Shown here piece by piece: positions 1-6,207 of a DNA stretch of 11,417 bases; the stretch's first letter is position 1; each line of letters starts with the position of its first letter. The position numbers were made by a program, and so were the translations under genes. The notes below the pieces were generated by a model. The model made no database searches. It was not told the DNA's origin and saw nothing but the letters and a program-made list of their open reading frames with translations. The DNA is from Nitriliruptoraceae bacterium (GTDB lineage: Bacteria; Actinomycetota; Nitriliruptoria; Nitriliruptorales; Nitriliruptoraceae), in the NCBI GenBank assembly GCA_003554005.1, contig PWEU01000289.1, positions 1-11,417 of the forward strand. The letters are read 5' to 3'.

Positions 1-61
1 CGGCCGCCTGGGCCGCCTTCTGGCGCTCCACTGGGACCTGGATCTCGATCTTGCTGGCCAC
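1..61 (-). CDS. Unidentified protein, N-terminal 20 codons only (runs off left edge)
   Basis: A reading frame starts with GTG at 61-59 and is still open at the window edge. The visible peptide begins MASKIEIQVPVERQKAAQAA. The start is supported by a good Shine-Dalgarno sequence, GAGGAG at 72-67, with a 5-nt spacer. The gene begins about 34 nt after the tRNA-Glu 3' end on the same strand, and I see no obvious terminator between them, so read-through from the tRNA unit is possible. Twenty residues are too few to name a family, and I do not recognise it. It does not match the start of RbpA, which sits beside lnt in mycobacteria. Existence is moderately sure; function is unknown. Confidence 0.6.
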   Translation of the reverse strand, partial: MASKIEIQVPVERQKAAQAA

Positions 62-95
62 GAACGCTCCTCGAGGTCGGTGCACGCAACCCGCG

Positions 96-171
96 TGGTA
101 CCCCCGACCGGATTCGAACCGGCGTCACCACCTTGAAAGGGTGGGATCCTAGGCCGCTGGACGACGGGGGC
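96..171 (-). tRNA. tRNA-Glu (anticodon UUC), CCA encoded
   Basis: The minus strand folds as a full cloverleaf. The acceptor stem pairs GCCCCCG with CGGGGGT, with a G-U pair at the end. The D stem pairs GTCC with GGAT. The anticodon stem CCACC/GGTGG encloses the loop CTTTCAA, which places the anticodon TTC at 137-135. The variable loop is TGAC, and the T arm is GCCGG-TTCGAAT-CCGGT. The discriminator base A at 99 is followed directly by CCA at 98-96, so the 3' CCA is genome-encoded. UUC reads both GAA and GAG. The gene lies 32 nt beyond the lnt stop codon and upstream of a partial CDS on the same strand. Confidence 0.97.
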
Positions 172-173
172 AA

Positions 174-195
174 CGACCGCGCGAGCGCACGGTCG
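174..195 (-). terminator. Hairpin between lnt and tRNA-Glu
   Basis: The arms cgaccg (174-179) and cggtcg (190-195) form a perfect 6-bp stem. After one mismatch it continues for two G-C pairs around a 4-nt loop. It sits 9 nt beyond the lnt stop codon on the transcribed strand. No U-tract follows, so it would be an actinobacterial I-shaped terminator, or simply part of the 5' leader processed from the tRNA precursor. The role is inferred. Confidence 0.35.
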
Positions 196-200
196 CGGGC

Positions 201-228
201 AGGCTACCCGTCGCCCACGACGCTGCGA
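201..228 (-). promoter_or_regulatory. Weak promoter candidate for tRNA-Glu
   Basis: On the minus strand TAGCCT (206-201) fits the actinobacterial -10 pattern TAnnnT. The -35 position 17 nt upstream reads GTCGCA, which is poor. The -10 overlaps the lnt TAG stop codon. Transcription would begin near 195, about 24 nt before the mature tRNA 5' end. The alternative is that the tRNA is transcribed only by read-through from lnt. Low confidence. Confidence 0.2.
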
Positions 229-1802
229 CGACGCTCCACGAACCTGCGCACGAGCAGCGCCGCCGCCAGCGCCACCCCGAGCCGGGTCAGCCACCCCAGC
301 ACGTCGCCGACGACCAGGTAGGGCGTGACGCCACTGACCAGCGGGAGCTCCGCGCGGATCGAGTCGATCGTGAACAGCTCCGTGGCCTGCTCCAGCTGCC
401 CGTCCGGGCTCACGAAGGCCGAGGATCCGCTCAGGGCCGCGTGGACGAACCAGCGACCGGTCTCCACCGCCCGCAGCTGGGTCTGAGCGATGTGCTGGGC
501 GGGCTCGGCCGAGTCGCCGAAGCTCGCATCGTTGGTCAGGGAGAACACGATCCGGGCGGGCTCGTCCCCCGCCAGGACGTTCGACCGGACGACGTCGGTG
601 AACACCGTCTCGAAGCAGATGATCACCGCCGCCGTGATGCCGTCGACGACCTCCATCGACTGGGGCTCGGTGGCGGGTCGGGCGTCCCGCGGGATCTGCT
701 CCAGGGGCGGGAACCACTCCAGCAGGGGGCGCAGCGGGATGAACTCGCCGAAGGGGACGAGCCGTCGTTTGACGTAGCGGTCGATCTCGTGGAACCCGTC
801 CTCCAGCAGCAGCGCCGCGATCAGTCGCTCGGTGGCCGGATCGGGACCATCCAGGCTCGCGCCGGTGAGCAGGCGGCCGCTGGCGGCTGCGGCGTCACCG
901 GCCAGCTCGCCGAGGACCTCACCGCGGGGGGTGAAGGGGTCGCGGTCGACGCTGGACTCGGGCCACACCGTCAGATCCGGTACCCCGTCACGATCGATCG
1001 CGGCCAGCGTCTCGTTCCTGAGCGCGGTGGTGATACGCAGGGGTGCGTCGGGGACGGGCTCCTCGAGCTCCCAGTGGCGGATGTCGTTGCCCTGCACCGC
1101 GAGCACCTCGAGGCTGCCGTCGGTCGCCGGCGGCTCCACGGTCAGCAGCACCGATGCCAGGAGCCCACCGACCAGGAAGGCCAGCGGGATCCGGGTGCGC
1201 CGGTCGAGGTCGCGCTCCAGGTCCCCCTCCTGACGGGCCCGGAACGCCGAGGTGGCCATGGCGATGGCGACCGCCGCTGCTGCGCTGATCAGCACCACCA
1301 GGAAGGTGATCCCCCGGCCACCCAGGATCCGCGCCGTCGGCAGGAGCCAGGAGCCGTCGACGTGCGCGTAGGCGATGGCCCCCCACTCGAACCCGTTCAG
1401 CGGCCAGATGGCACGCCAGGCGTCGATCCCGGTCCACACCACCGCGGCGACCAGTGGCAGGGTCCGCCACTGCAGGGCCGGGGTCAGCAGCGCCGCCAAC
1501 GCGCCCATCCACACCGCCTGGACGGCGACCAGCAGGCCCCATCCGACGACACCGGCGGGCAGGAGCAGCCAGCTCAGCAGCGGCCCGTAGGGGCTCAGCC
1601 CCGCGAGCAGGCCGAGGCGGAAGGTCCGCGGCCGGCGTGCCTGGGCCGCCGCCAGCTCCGACTCGACCCACAGCGCGGCCAGCAGCAGTGCCGGGGCCAC
1701 GAAGCTCAACGCCCACCAGCCCACCGGCGGGTGGGCCGCCAGCAGCGCGAGGCCGGACGCGGCCGCGAGCGCGGGTGGCAGCGCGGCGCGCGCCGGGTTC
1801 AC
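204..1802 (-). CDS. lnt: Apolipoprotein N-acyltransferase (Lnt)
   Basis: Lnt is the integral membrane enzyme that transfers an acyl chain from phospholipid to the N-terminal diacylglyceryl-cysteine of lipoproteins. This 532-residue protein has the family layout: an N-terminal block of hydrophobic helices (about 5-222), a periplasmic-type nitrilase (CN hydrolase) domain (about 230-480) and a final helix (about 496-519). The expected catalytic triad is visible: Glu282 in WPESS, Lys345 in YVKRRLVPFGEFIPL and Cys396 in IICFET. The conserved TNDASFG (423-429) and the RAVETGRW stretch (444-451) are also present. Length is normal for a stand-alone Lnt. There is no fused polyprenol-phosphate mannose synthase domain, unlike M. 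tuberculosis Ppm1. The start is GTG at 1802, which overlaps the TGA of the DUF4193 gene (GTGA), so translation is probably coupled. The stop is TAG at 206-204. Confidence 0.95.
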   Translation of the reverse strand: MNPARAALPPALAAASGLALLAAHPPVGWWALSFVAPALLLAALWVESELAAAQARRPRTFRLGLLAGLSPYGPLLSWLLLPAGVVGWGLLVAVQAVWMGALAALLTPALQWRTLPLVAAVVWTGIDAWRAIWPLNGFEWGAIAYAHVDGSWLLPTARILGGRGITFLVVLISAAAAVAIAMATSAFRARQEGDLERDLDRRTRIPLAFLVGGLLASVLLTVEPPATDGSLEVLAVQGNDIRHWELEEPVPDAPLRITTALRNETLAAIDRDGVPDLTVWPESSVDRDPFTPRGEVLGELAGDAAAASGRLLTGASLDGPDPATERLIAALLLEDGFHEIDRYVKRRLVPFGEFIPLRPLLEWFPPLEQIPRDARPATEPQSMEVVDGITAAVIICFETVFTDVVRSNVLAGDEPARIVFSLTNDASFGDSAEPAQHIAQTQLRAVETGRWFVHAALSGSSAFVSPDGQLEQATELFTIDSIRAELPLVSGVTPYLVVGDVLGWLTRLGVALAAALLVRRFVERRRSVVGDG

Positions 1803-2215
1803 GCGCAGTCGCGGCAGAGCAGGCGGTCGGGGTCGGCGAGCTGGGTCTCACGCTTGGCCATGAAACAGCCCCGGCACACGAACTCGCCGTCGCGCAGGCC
1901 CTCGATCTCGTCGTCGCCGTCGTCGTCGTCCTCGACCGGGGCGACCGGCGCGTCGTCGTCGAACTCGGCGTCGGGCGGGACGACGGTGACCCCGGGGGCC
2001 TCCTCGTCCTCGTCCCCGGCGTCCTCGGCCGCCAGCTGCTGCTCGAGGTCGCCGTCCCCGTCGTCCTCGACGTCGTCGTCTTCGACGTCCTCGTCCTCAG
2101 CGAGGTCGGCCTCGTCGAGGGCAGGATCCTCGTCCTCGAGGAAGGGGTCGTCCTCCACCTCGTCGTCGAGGGGTTCCGGCTGGGCCTCGTCGGCCTGGGC
2201 TGGGCGTGCGCTCAC
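1799..2215 (-). CDS. DUF4193 family zinc-ribbon protein with long acidic tract
   Basis: This 138-residue protein ends in EFVCRGCFMAKRETQL...LLCRDCA, which carries the CxxC-x16-CxxC spacing and wording of the actinobacterial DUF4193 family (Cys114, Cys117, Cys134, Cys137, probably a zinc site). Residues about 9-108 are dominated by Asp and Glu, with little hydrophobic content, and are probably disordered. I chose the GTG at 2215 because AGGAG lies 7 nt upstream (2227-2223). An earlier in-frame GTG at 2251 adds 12 residues but lacks a comparable site. The stop overlaps the lnt start by four bases, so the two genes form a unit. Family function is unknown to me. The combination of a zinc knuckle and an acidic arm suggests a protein-binding or nucleic-acid-mimicking role, which is inference. 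The acidic region is encoded by GA(C/G)-rich near-repeats. Confidence 0.88.
   Translation of the reverse strand: MSARPAQADEAQPEPLDDEVEDDPFLEDEDPALDEADLAEDEDVEDDDVEDDGDGDLEQQLAAEDAGDEDEEAPGVTVVPPDAEFDDDAPVAPVEDDDDGDDEIEGLRDGEFVCRGCFMAKRETQLADPDRLLCRDCA
1900..2175. repeat. Low-complexity Asp/Glu codon tract (cgtcgtc/cctcgtc runs)
   Basis: The + strand is full of short, imperfect trinucleotide-like runs such as cgtcgtcgtc and cctcgtcctcg, which on the coding strand are GAC/GAG codons. They encode the acidic region of the DUF4193 protein. The runs are slippage-prone and may vary in length between strains. They are not a mobile or regulatory repeat as far as I can see. Confidence 0.6.
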
Positions 2216-2265
2216 GGAGGAGCTCCTGATCGCCGATCCGCCGGTCGACACCGGCGCGAGCGCGG

Positions 2266-2295
2266 TTCGTACCAGAGGTGGATGCCTCGATGCAA
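2266..2295 (-). promoter_or_regulatory. Probable promoter of the DUF4193-lnt unit
   Basis: On the minus strand TTGCAT (2295-2290) is followed after 18 nt by TACGAA (2271-2266). A TG one base upstream of the -10 gives an extended form, TGGTACGAA. The -35 matches four of six consensus bases. Transcription would start near 2259, leaving a leader of about 45 nt before the GTG at 2215. Its position in the 135-nt gap after the amidohydrolase, just beyond a hairpin, supports a new transcription unit. This is read by eye and unproven. Confidence 0.4.
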
Positions 2296-2330
2296 CCGCA
2301 TCCGACCACCGATGGCCGGGTCCGCTCGTG

Positions 2331-2348
2331 GCGGGCTCAGGAGCCCGC
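2331..2348 (-). terminator. Hairpin just after the amidohydrolase stop
   Basis: The sequence gcgggctcaggagcccgc is an inverted repeat with a 7-bp perfect GC-rich stem and a 4-nt loop. It starts 2 nt after the TGA of the amidohydrolase in the direction of transcription. No U-run follows on the minus strand. It probably ends or attenuates the long upstream unit before the DUF4193 promoter. Confidence 0.5.
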
Positions 2349-2350
2349 GC

Positions 2351-4063
2351 TCAGGTGCCCGGAGCCGGGGGAAGCGGGGCGTCGCCGTGGGACACCCGGC
2401 CCTGCACCACGGTCAGCGCGCAGCGAGCACCACGGGGGTCGTCGGCGGCGTAGGGGTCACCCTCGAACACGGCCAGATCGGCGCGCATACCGGCACGGAC
2501 GATCCCGGCGAACCGGTCCTGTCGGGCCGCCGTCCGGCCTCCCAGGGTGGACATCGACACCGCTTCCATCCGACCGACCGAGTGGCGCGGCTCGGGGTGA
2601 TGCTCCGCCGCGTGGATGATGCCCCAGGGGTCCATGGGGAACACGGTCGCATCGGAGCCGAAGGCGATCGAGATCCCGCGGTCGGCAAGCGCACGGAACG
2701 GGTTGGTCCACGCGGCCCGTTCGGCGCCGAGGCGGGCCTGGTACATGCCACCGGGACCGCCCCACCGGGCCTCGGTCCCGGGCTGGGCCGAGATCAGCAG
2801 CCCCAGGTCGGCGATGTCGTCCAGCAGGGACGGGGTGACGACCTCGGCGTGCTCGATCCGGTGCCGCCCGCGCGGGATCGCGTCCTCGTGACCGTGGGCG
2901 GCGAGGTGCTCGGCCACCGCACGCCAGCAGCGCACGAGCTGGCTCAGGGCGGCGTCCCCGACGGCGTGGACCCCGGTCTGCAGGCCCGCCCGGGTCGCGT
3001 CCAGCAACCAGCGGGTCAGGGTCTCGTCGTCGTACTCGAGGTGCCCGCTGACCGCCGGCGCGTCCGCGTAGGGCGCGAGCAGCGCGGCCGTGTGCGCCCC
3101 CAGTGACCCGTCCAGCAGCAGGTCCCCGCCGACGTGCCGCAGCTCACGTTCCAGCGGCACGTCGACCTCGAGCGAGCTCCAGTAGGGCACCACCTCGACG
3201 GGCCACTCGCCGGCCACCCAGGCGTCGAAGTCGGCCAAGCCCATGATGTCGGGACCACCCATCTCGTGGACGGAGGCGATCCCGAGGGAGGCGGCCTGTC
3301 GGGTCGCGGTGCGGCGAGCCTCGGCCAGCTCCACCTCGCTCATGGCGCCGACGGACCAGCGCCGGACGACGTGGTTGGCCTCGCGACGGATCACCCCGGT
3401 CGGGCCCGCGTCGGAGAGCTCGATGCCTTCGGCCCGGGCCAGAGGTGCGGCGGCCAGGGTGGTCCGATCGATCAGGCCCGCGTGGCCATCGACACGGGAC
3501 AGGTAGACGGCCTGTCCGGGCGCGGCCCGCGACAGGGCGTCGGGGTCCGGGAGCGGATCGGGGAAGCGGTGGGGGTCCAGCCCGTGGCCCCAGATCACCC
3601 GACCGGTGTGCTGTCCGGCGTAGGTGGCCACCGCCCGCAGCAGCTCCTCGCCCGAGCTGACATCGGACAGGTCCAGGCCGCGCAGGCTCAGTCCCGACAT
3701 GGTCAGGTGGGCATGGGCGTCAACGAAGGCCGGCCCGATCACGCAGCCGTCGAGGTCGAGCCGGGACCGGTAGGGGGGCGCGTTGGCCTCGTCGTCCCCG
3801 ACCCACACCACGCGGCTCCCCCGGATCACCAACGCCCGGGCCAGGGTCCTGCCGCGGCCCAGGGTGATGATGCGGTCGGCCGTCAGCAGCGTGCCACGGG
3901 TGGGCGCCGCCGCTGCGCGCGGGCCCACGGGCCGCTCCGCGGTGCTCAGCCCCGCCGGCGGTCCCGCGTCCACACCCAGCGAGGGCGCCCCGGGGATGGC
4001 GACCTCCGGTGTGCTCGGCGCGGCACCACGTGCCGGACCGACCGTCGTGCTGTGTGCCGTCAC
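2351..4063 (-). CDS. YtcJ-like amidohydrolase (Amidohydrolase_3 family)
   Basis: This is a predicted metal-dependent hydrolase of amide-type bonds in the amidohydrolase superfamily, probably cytoplasmic; substrate unknown. Numbering from GTG at 4063 (570 aa): the HxH metal motif VDAHAHL holds His117 and His119. Further landmarks are DGSLG (about 317-321), VHAVGDAAL with His366, IEHAEV with His405 and FGSDATV with Asp471. The C-terminal MRADLAVFEGDPY strand is the usual beta-sandwich return. The Lys that YtcJ-type enzymes usually carry four residues before the Asp of DGSLG is Asp313 here. The start is uncertain. GTG 4063 has GGAG 8 nt upstream; ATG 4129 lies 12 nt after the upstream stop; GTG 3928 has GGAG 6 nt upstream and gives a family-typical N-terminus. 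The first 55 or so residues are Pro/Ala/Thr-rich with poorer GC3 and may not be translated. Confidence 0.88.
   Translation of the reverse strand: MTAHSTTVGPARGAAPSTPEVAIPGAPSLGVDAGPPAGLSTAERPVGPRAAAAPTRGTLLTADRIITLGRGRTLARALVIRGSRVVWVGDDEANAPPYRSRLDLDGCVIGPAFVDAHAHLTMSGLSLRGLDLSDVSSGEELLRAVATYAGQHTGRVIWGHGLDPHRFPDPLPDPDALSRAAPGQAVYLSRVDGHAGLIDRTTLAAAPLARAEGIELSDAGPTGVIRREANHVVRRWSVGAMSEVELAEARRTATRQAASLGIASVHEMGGPDIMGLADFDAWVAGEWPVEVVPYWSSLEVDVPLERELRHVGGDLLLDGSLGAHTAALLAPYADAPAVSGHLEYDDETLTRWLLDATRAGLQTGVHAVGDAALSQLVRCWRAVAEHLAAHGHEDAIPRGRHRIEHAEVVTPSLLDDIADLGLLISAQPGTEARWGGPGGMYQARLGAERAAWTNPFRALADRGISIAFGSDATVFPMDPWGIIHAAEHHPEPRHSVGRMEAVSMSTLGGRTAARQDRFAGIVRAGMRADLAVFEGDPYAADDPRGARCALTVVQGRVSHGDAPLPPAPGT
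4021..4035. promoter_or_regulatory. Operator-like inverted repeat cggcac-cac-gtgccg
   Basis: A perfect 6-bp inverted repeat with a 3-nt centre lies just inside the 5' part of the amidohydrolase frame, upstream of the alternative GTG start at 3928. If translation begins at 3928, this site falls in a 213-nt untranslated region and could be a repressor site or leader hairpin. If translation begins at 4063 it is merely coding. No promoter hexamers are clear; TATCAC (about 4103-4098) is the only -10-like sequence nearby. Confidence 0.2.
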
Positions 4064-4141
4064 CGTCGCTGCTCCGGACGTCGTGTCGCGTCCCGTGTGA
4101 TAGCAGGTCGAGCGCCCCCGCTCCACCATCCCGCCCGCCCC

Positions 4142-4489
4142 TCAGACGGTAGCCGCCACCCCCATGCTCAGCACCAGCAGGACGAAGCCACCGGCGAAGA
4201 GCGCGAGGGCGGTCAGGGTACGTCGTCGGGCGACGTGGACGCGGCGGTACTCGTCGACGATGGCCAACGCCGCCGTGGTGAGGGCCGCGGCCACGCTGGC
4301 GGCGGCAAAGAGACCCAGGAACGCCGCCAGGCCGGCGACGCCACCAGCCCCGAGCAGCCCGAGGGCGAACGCGGCCAGCACCCCGAGGACCGGACCGGCC
4401 AGCAGGACTCGGGCGGTGACCTTCAGGCGCCGGCGGTCGTGGTCGGTCACGCTGCGCCGGTCCGGTCCCGTGGGGCCGTGCTGGCTCAT
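4142..4489 (-). CDS. Small membrane protein, three predicted helices, unknown function
   Basis: This protein has 115 residues. A hydrophilic, basic N-terminus (1-23, with RRR) is followed by three hydrophobic stretches at about 24-46, 50-77 and 91-113. The last two are separated by the charged loop DEYRRVHVARRRT. I do not recognise a family and see no catalytic or metal motif. The ATG at 4489 overlaps the TGA of the acyl-CoA dehydrogenase gene (ATGA), so translation is probably coupled to it. The positive-inside rule would put both the N-terminus and the basic loop on the cytoplasmic side. Its codon use matches its neighbours, so it is very likely a real gene. Whether it works with the dehydrogenase is only suggested by the coupling. 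Confidence 0.8.
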   Translation of the reverse strand: MSQHGPTGPDRRSVTDHDRRRLKVTARVLLAGPVLGVLAAFALGLLGAGGVAGLAAFLGLFAAASVAAALTTAALAIVDEYRRVHVARRRTLTALALFAGGFVLLVLSMGVAATV

Positions 4490-5682
4490 CGGTCGTCGGC
4501 CGCCAGGTGCCGGGCGATCACCAGCCGCTGGATCTGGTTGGTCCCCTCGAGGATCTGCAGCACCTTGGCCTCGCGCAGGTAGCGCTCGACGGGGAAGTCC
4601 CGGGTGTAGCCGCCCCCACCGAGGACCTGCACCGCGTCGGAGGTGGTCTGCATGGCGGCGTCGGTGGCGGTCAGCTTGCTCATCGCCGCGGCCCGGGTGA
4701 TGGCGCGGGCCTCGGGATGACCGTCCACGGTCGGCGCCCGCGACCCGTCGCGTGCCGCCCTGTCCCTGAGCTCCGCCGCGGCAAGGGTCAGCTGCCGGGC
4801 CGCCTCGGTCCGGGTCGCCATGTCCGCCAGCAGGAAGCCGACCCCCTGGAAGTCGGCGATCGGCCGCCCGAACTGCTCCCGGTCGACGGCGTAGGCCGAC
4901 GCCTGGTCCAGGGCGGCCTGGGCCAGGCCGACGGCGCAGGCCGCGATCCCGAGCCGGCCACCGTCCAGGGCGGCCATGGCGATGGCGAAGCCCCGTCCCT
5001 CGGCGCCGCCGAGGAGGCGGTCGGCCGGTACCGGTGCGTCGTCGAGGTGGAGCTGTGCGGTGGGCGAGGCGGCCAGGCCCATCTTGCGCTCCGGCGTCGC
5101 GACCTCCAGCCCGGGCTGGGCGGCGTCGACGACGAAGGCGCTGATGCCGCCGGCGCCCTCCTCCCCGGTCCTGGCCATCACCACGTACCGGTCGGCGATC
5201 CCGCCGTGGGTCACCCAGGCCTTGGTGCCCGTCAGCCGGTAGGTGTCGCCGTCGCGGCGGGCGCGGGTCGCCAGGGCCGCGGCGTCGGATCCCGCGGCGG
5301 GCTCCGACAGGGCGTAGGCGCCCAGCACGCGCCCCGAGACCAGCTCGGGCACCAACCTGGCCCGTTGCTCCGGGGTCGCGAAGGTCGTGATCGCCCAGGT
5401 GGCGAGGGGGTGGACGCTCATCCCCATGCCCACCGCCAGGGAGGCCCTGGCCAACTCCTCCAACACCAGCAGCGACAGGCGCACCGAGCCCTCGCCCCCG
5501 CCCACGTCGGCCGGGAAGGGCAGTCCGGTCAGGCCCAGGGCGGCCAGCTCGTCGAAGACCTCCCGGGGGAAGCGCCCCGCGGCCTCGTCGTCGGCGGCCC
5601 GAGGGGCGATGCGGGTCTGCCCGAGGTCGCGGACCACCGCCAGCAGGTCCGCCTCCTCGGTGCTGAGGGCGTGCAGGCTCAC
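4486..5682 (-). CDS. Acyl-CoA dehydrogenase
   Basis: This FAD-dependent enzyme oxidises an acyl-CoA to the 2-enoyl-CoA and passes electrons to electron-transfer flavoprotein. It has 398 residues, normal for the family. The order is an N-terminal helical domain (about 1-118), a beta domain with the FAD/substrate signatures YALSEPAAGSD (123-133) and KAWVTHGG (154-161), then the C-terminal helical domain with DREQFGRPI (268-276) and QVLGGGGYTRDFPVER (352-367). Glu379 in ILEGTNQIQ is at the position of the catalytic base in short- and medium-chain enzymes. The segment 309-329 (RDRAARDGSRAPTVDGHPEA) is longer than usual. Chain-length or branched-chain preference cannot be read from sequence. GTG at 5682 overlaps the GNAT stop (GTGA); a frame extending upstream to 5835 runs inside the GNAT gene and lacks family similarity. 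The 3' end overlaps the next gene. Confidence 0.93.
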   Translation of the reverse strand: MSLHALSTEEADLLAVVRDLGQTRIAPRAADDEAAGRFPREVFDELAALGLTGLPFPADVGGGEGSVRLSLLVLEELARASLAVGMGMSVHPLATWAITTFATPEQRARLVPELVSGRVLGAYALSEPAAGSDAAALATRARRDGDTYRLTGTKAWVTHGGIADRYVVMARTGEEGAGGISAFVVDAAQPGLEVATPERKMGLAASPTAQLHLDDAPVPADRLLGGAEGRGFAIAMAALDGGRLGIAACAVGLAQAALDQASAYAVDREQFGRPIADFQGVGFLLADMATRTEAARQLTLAAAELRDRAARDGSRAPTVDGHPEARAITRAAAMSKLTATDAAMQTTSDAVQVLGGGGYTRDFPVERYLREAKVLQILEGTNQIQRLVIARHLAADDR

Positions 5683-6140
5683 CCCTCGGCCACCGGCGGC
5701 CGGCCGCTGGTCGGGGTCAGGGACATCAGGATGCGCCGGGGCTGGTAGCCCAACGACTCCAGGAAGGCCCGACCGACCTCGTTGTCGGCTGCCACGGAGA
5801 TCTCGACCACCGGCACCCGGGTGTCCTCCGCCCACTCCTGGATGGTCCTGGTCATGGCCTCACCCGCGCCCCGCCGGCGGGCGCCCGGCCGGGCGAACAC
5901 CGGCCCGATCGTGCAGCCCGCCGGCCGCAGCGTCCCCGCGGCGTAGCCGAGCGGCGTCCCGTCCCCGGCGTCGGTCGCCAGCCAGAAGATCCCGCCCTGG
6001 GGCAGCGGCGGATCCGGCAGGGCCTCGGGGTCGGCGTCCTGCTCGGCGCGGTACTCCATCGCCAGGGGCCGGATCTCCTCGATCCGCGCCCGGCGGACCT
6101 CGACCCTGCCCTGACCACCTGTGCCCTGCTCGTCGCTCAT
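5679..6140 (-). CDS. GNAT family N-acetyltransferase
   Basis: This 153-residue protein is predicted to transfer an acyl group from acetyl-CoA to an amine; the acceptor is unknown. The acetyl-CoA pyrophosphate-binding motif R-x-x-G-x-G is seen as RRRGAG at 88-93, followed by the helix EAMTRTIQEWA. The C-terminal part EISVAADNEVGRAFLESLGYQP (about 113-134) is the typical GNAT strand 5, the Asn and the following helix. The N-terminus is acidic and Gly-rich. ATG at 6140 was chosen because GGGAGA lies close upstream, in a purine-rich stretch with several Shine-Dalgarno-like motifs. The frame could extend to 6257, but that part overlaps the peptidase gene. Its TGA overlaps the start of the acyl-CoA dehydrogenase, so the two are likely co-translated. 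Lysine acetylation of acyl-CoA enzymes by GNATs is known, which makes the dehydrogenase one conceivable target; this is speculation. Confidence 0.88.
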   Translation of the reverse strand: MSDEQGTGGQGRVEVRRARIEEIRPLAMEYRAEQDADPEALPDPPLPQGGIFWLATDAGDGTPLGYAAGTLRPAGCTIGPVFARPGARRRGAGEAMTRTIQEWAEDTRVPVVEISVAADNEVGRAFLESLGYQPRRILMSLTPTSGRPPVAEG

Positions 6141-6172
6141 CCTCGTCTCCCTGTTCCTCCGCTCCCACCTCG

Positions 6173-6192
6173 CCGACCGGTGCACCGGCCGG
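6173..6192 (-). terminator. Hairpin/palindrome between Xaa-Pro peptidase and GNAT genes
   Basis: A perfect 12-bp palindrome CCGGTGCACCGG (6177-6188) is flanked by three more pairs after one mismatch. It begins 15 nt beyond the peptidase stop. There is no U-tract. It could be a weak terminator, an attenuator before the GNAT gene, or an operator. I cannot separate these by reading. Confidence 0.25.
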
Positions 6193-6207
6193 GCCGTGGG
6201 GGTCCCG

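Noticed and set aside
96..171. tRNA-Glu 3' end as an integration (att) site
   Set aside because: tRNA genes often serve this way, but no integrase, duplicated tRNA tail or foreign-looking DNA is seen in the window.
255..277. Insertion or frameshift suspected in HelY from its Arg-rich linker (residues 255-277 of the protein, DNA about 10199-10267)
   Set aside because: The frame continues cleanly into the conserved FVFSRKGCEDA motif, and basic linkers here are usual in actinobacterial HelY proteins. The coordinates given in this entry are residue numbers.
1900..2175. CRISPR-like or satellite repeat
   Set aside because: The runs are short, irregular and in frame with Asp/Glu codons; there are no unique spacers or fixed-length units.
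441..2453. 670-codon open frame on the + strand, opposite lnt and the DUF4193 gene
   Set aside because: It translates to Gln/Arg/Gly- and Ser-rich low-complexity sequence with no family motifs, and mirrors two well-supported minus-strand genes. High GC keeps antisense frames open.
5683..5835. Upstream extension of the acyl-CoA dehydrogenase frame
   Set aside because: It lies wholly within the GNAT gene, its residues are low-complexity, and the enzyme has normal length from the GTG at 5682.
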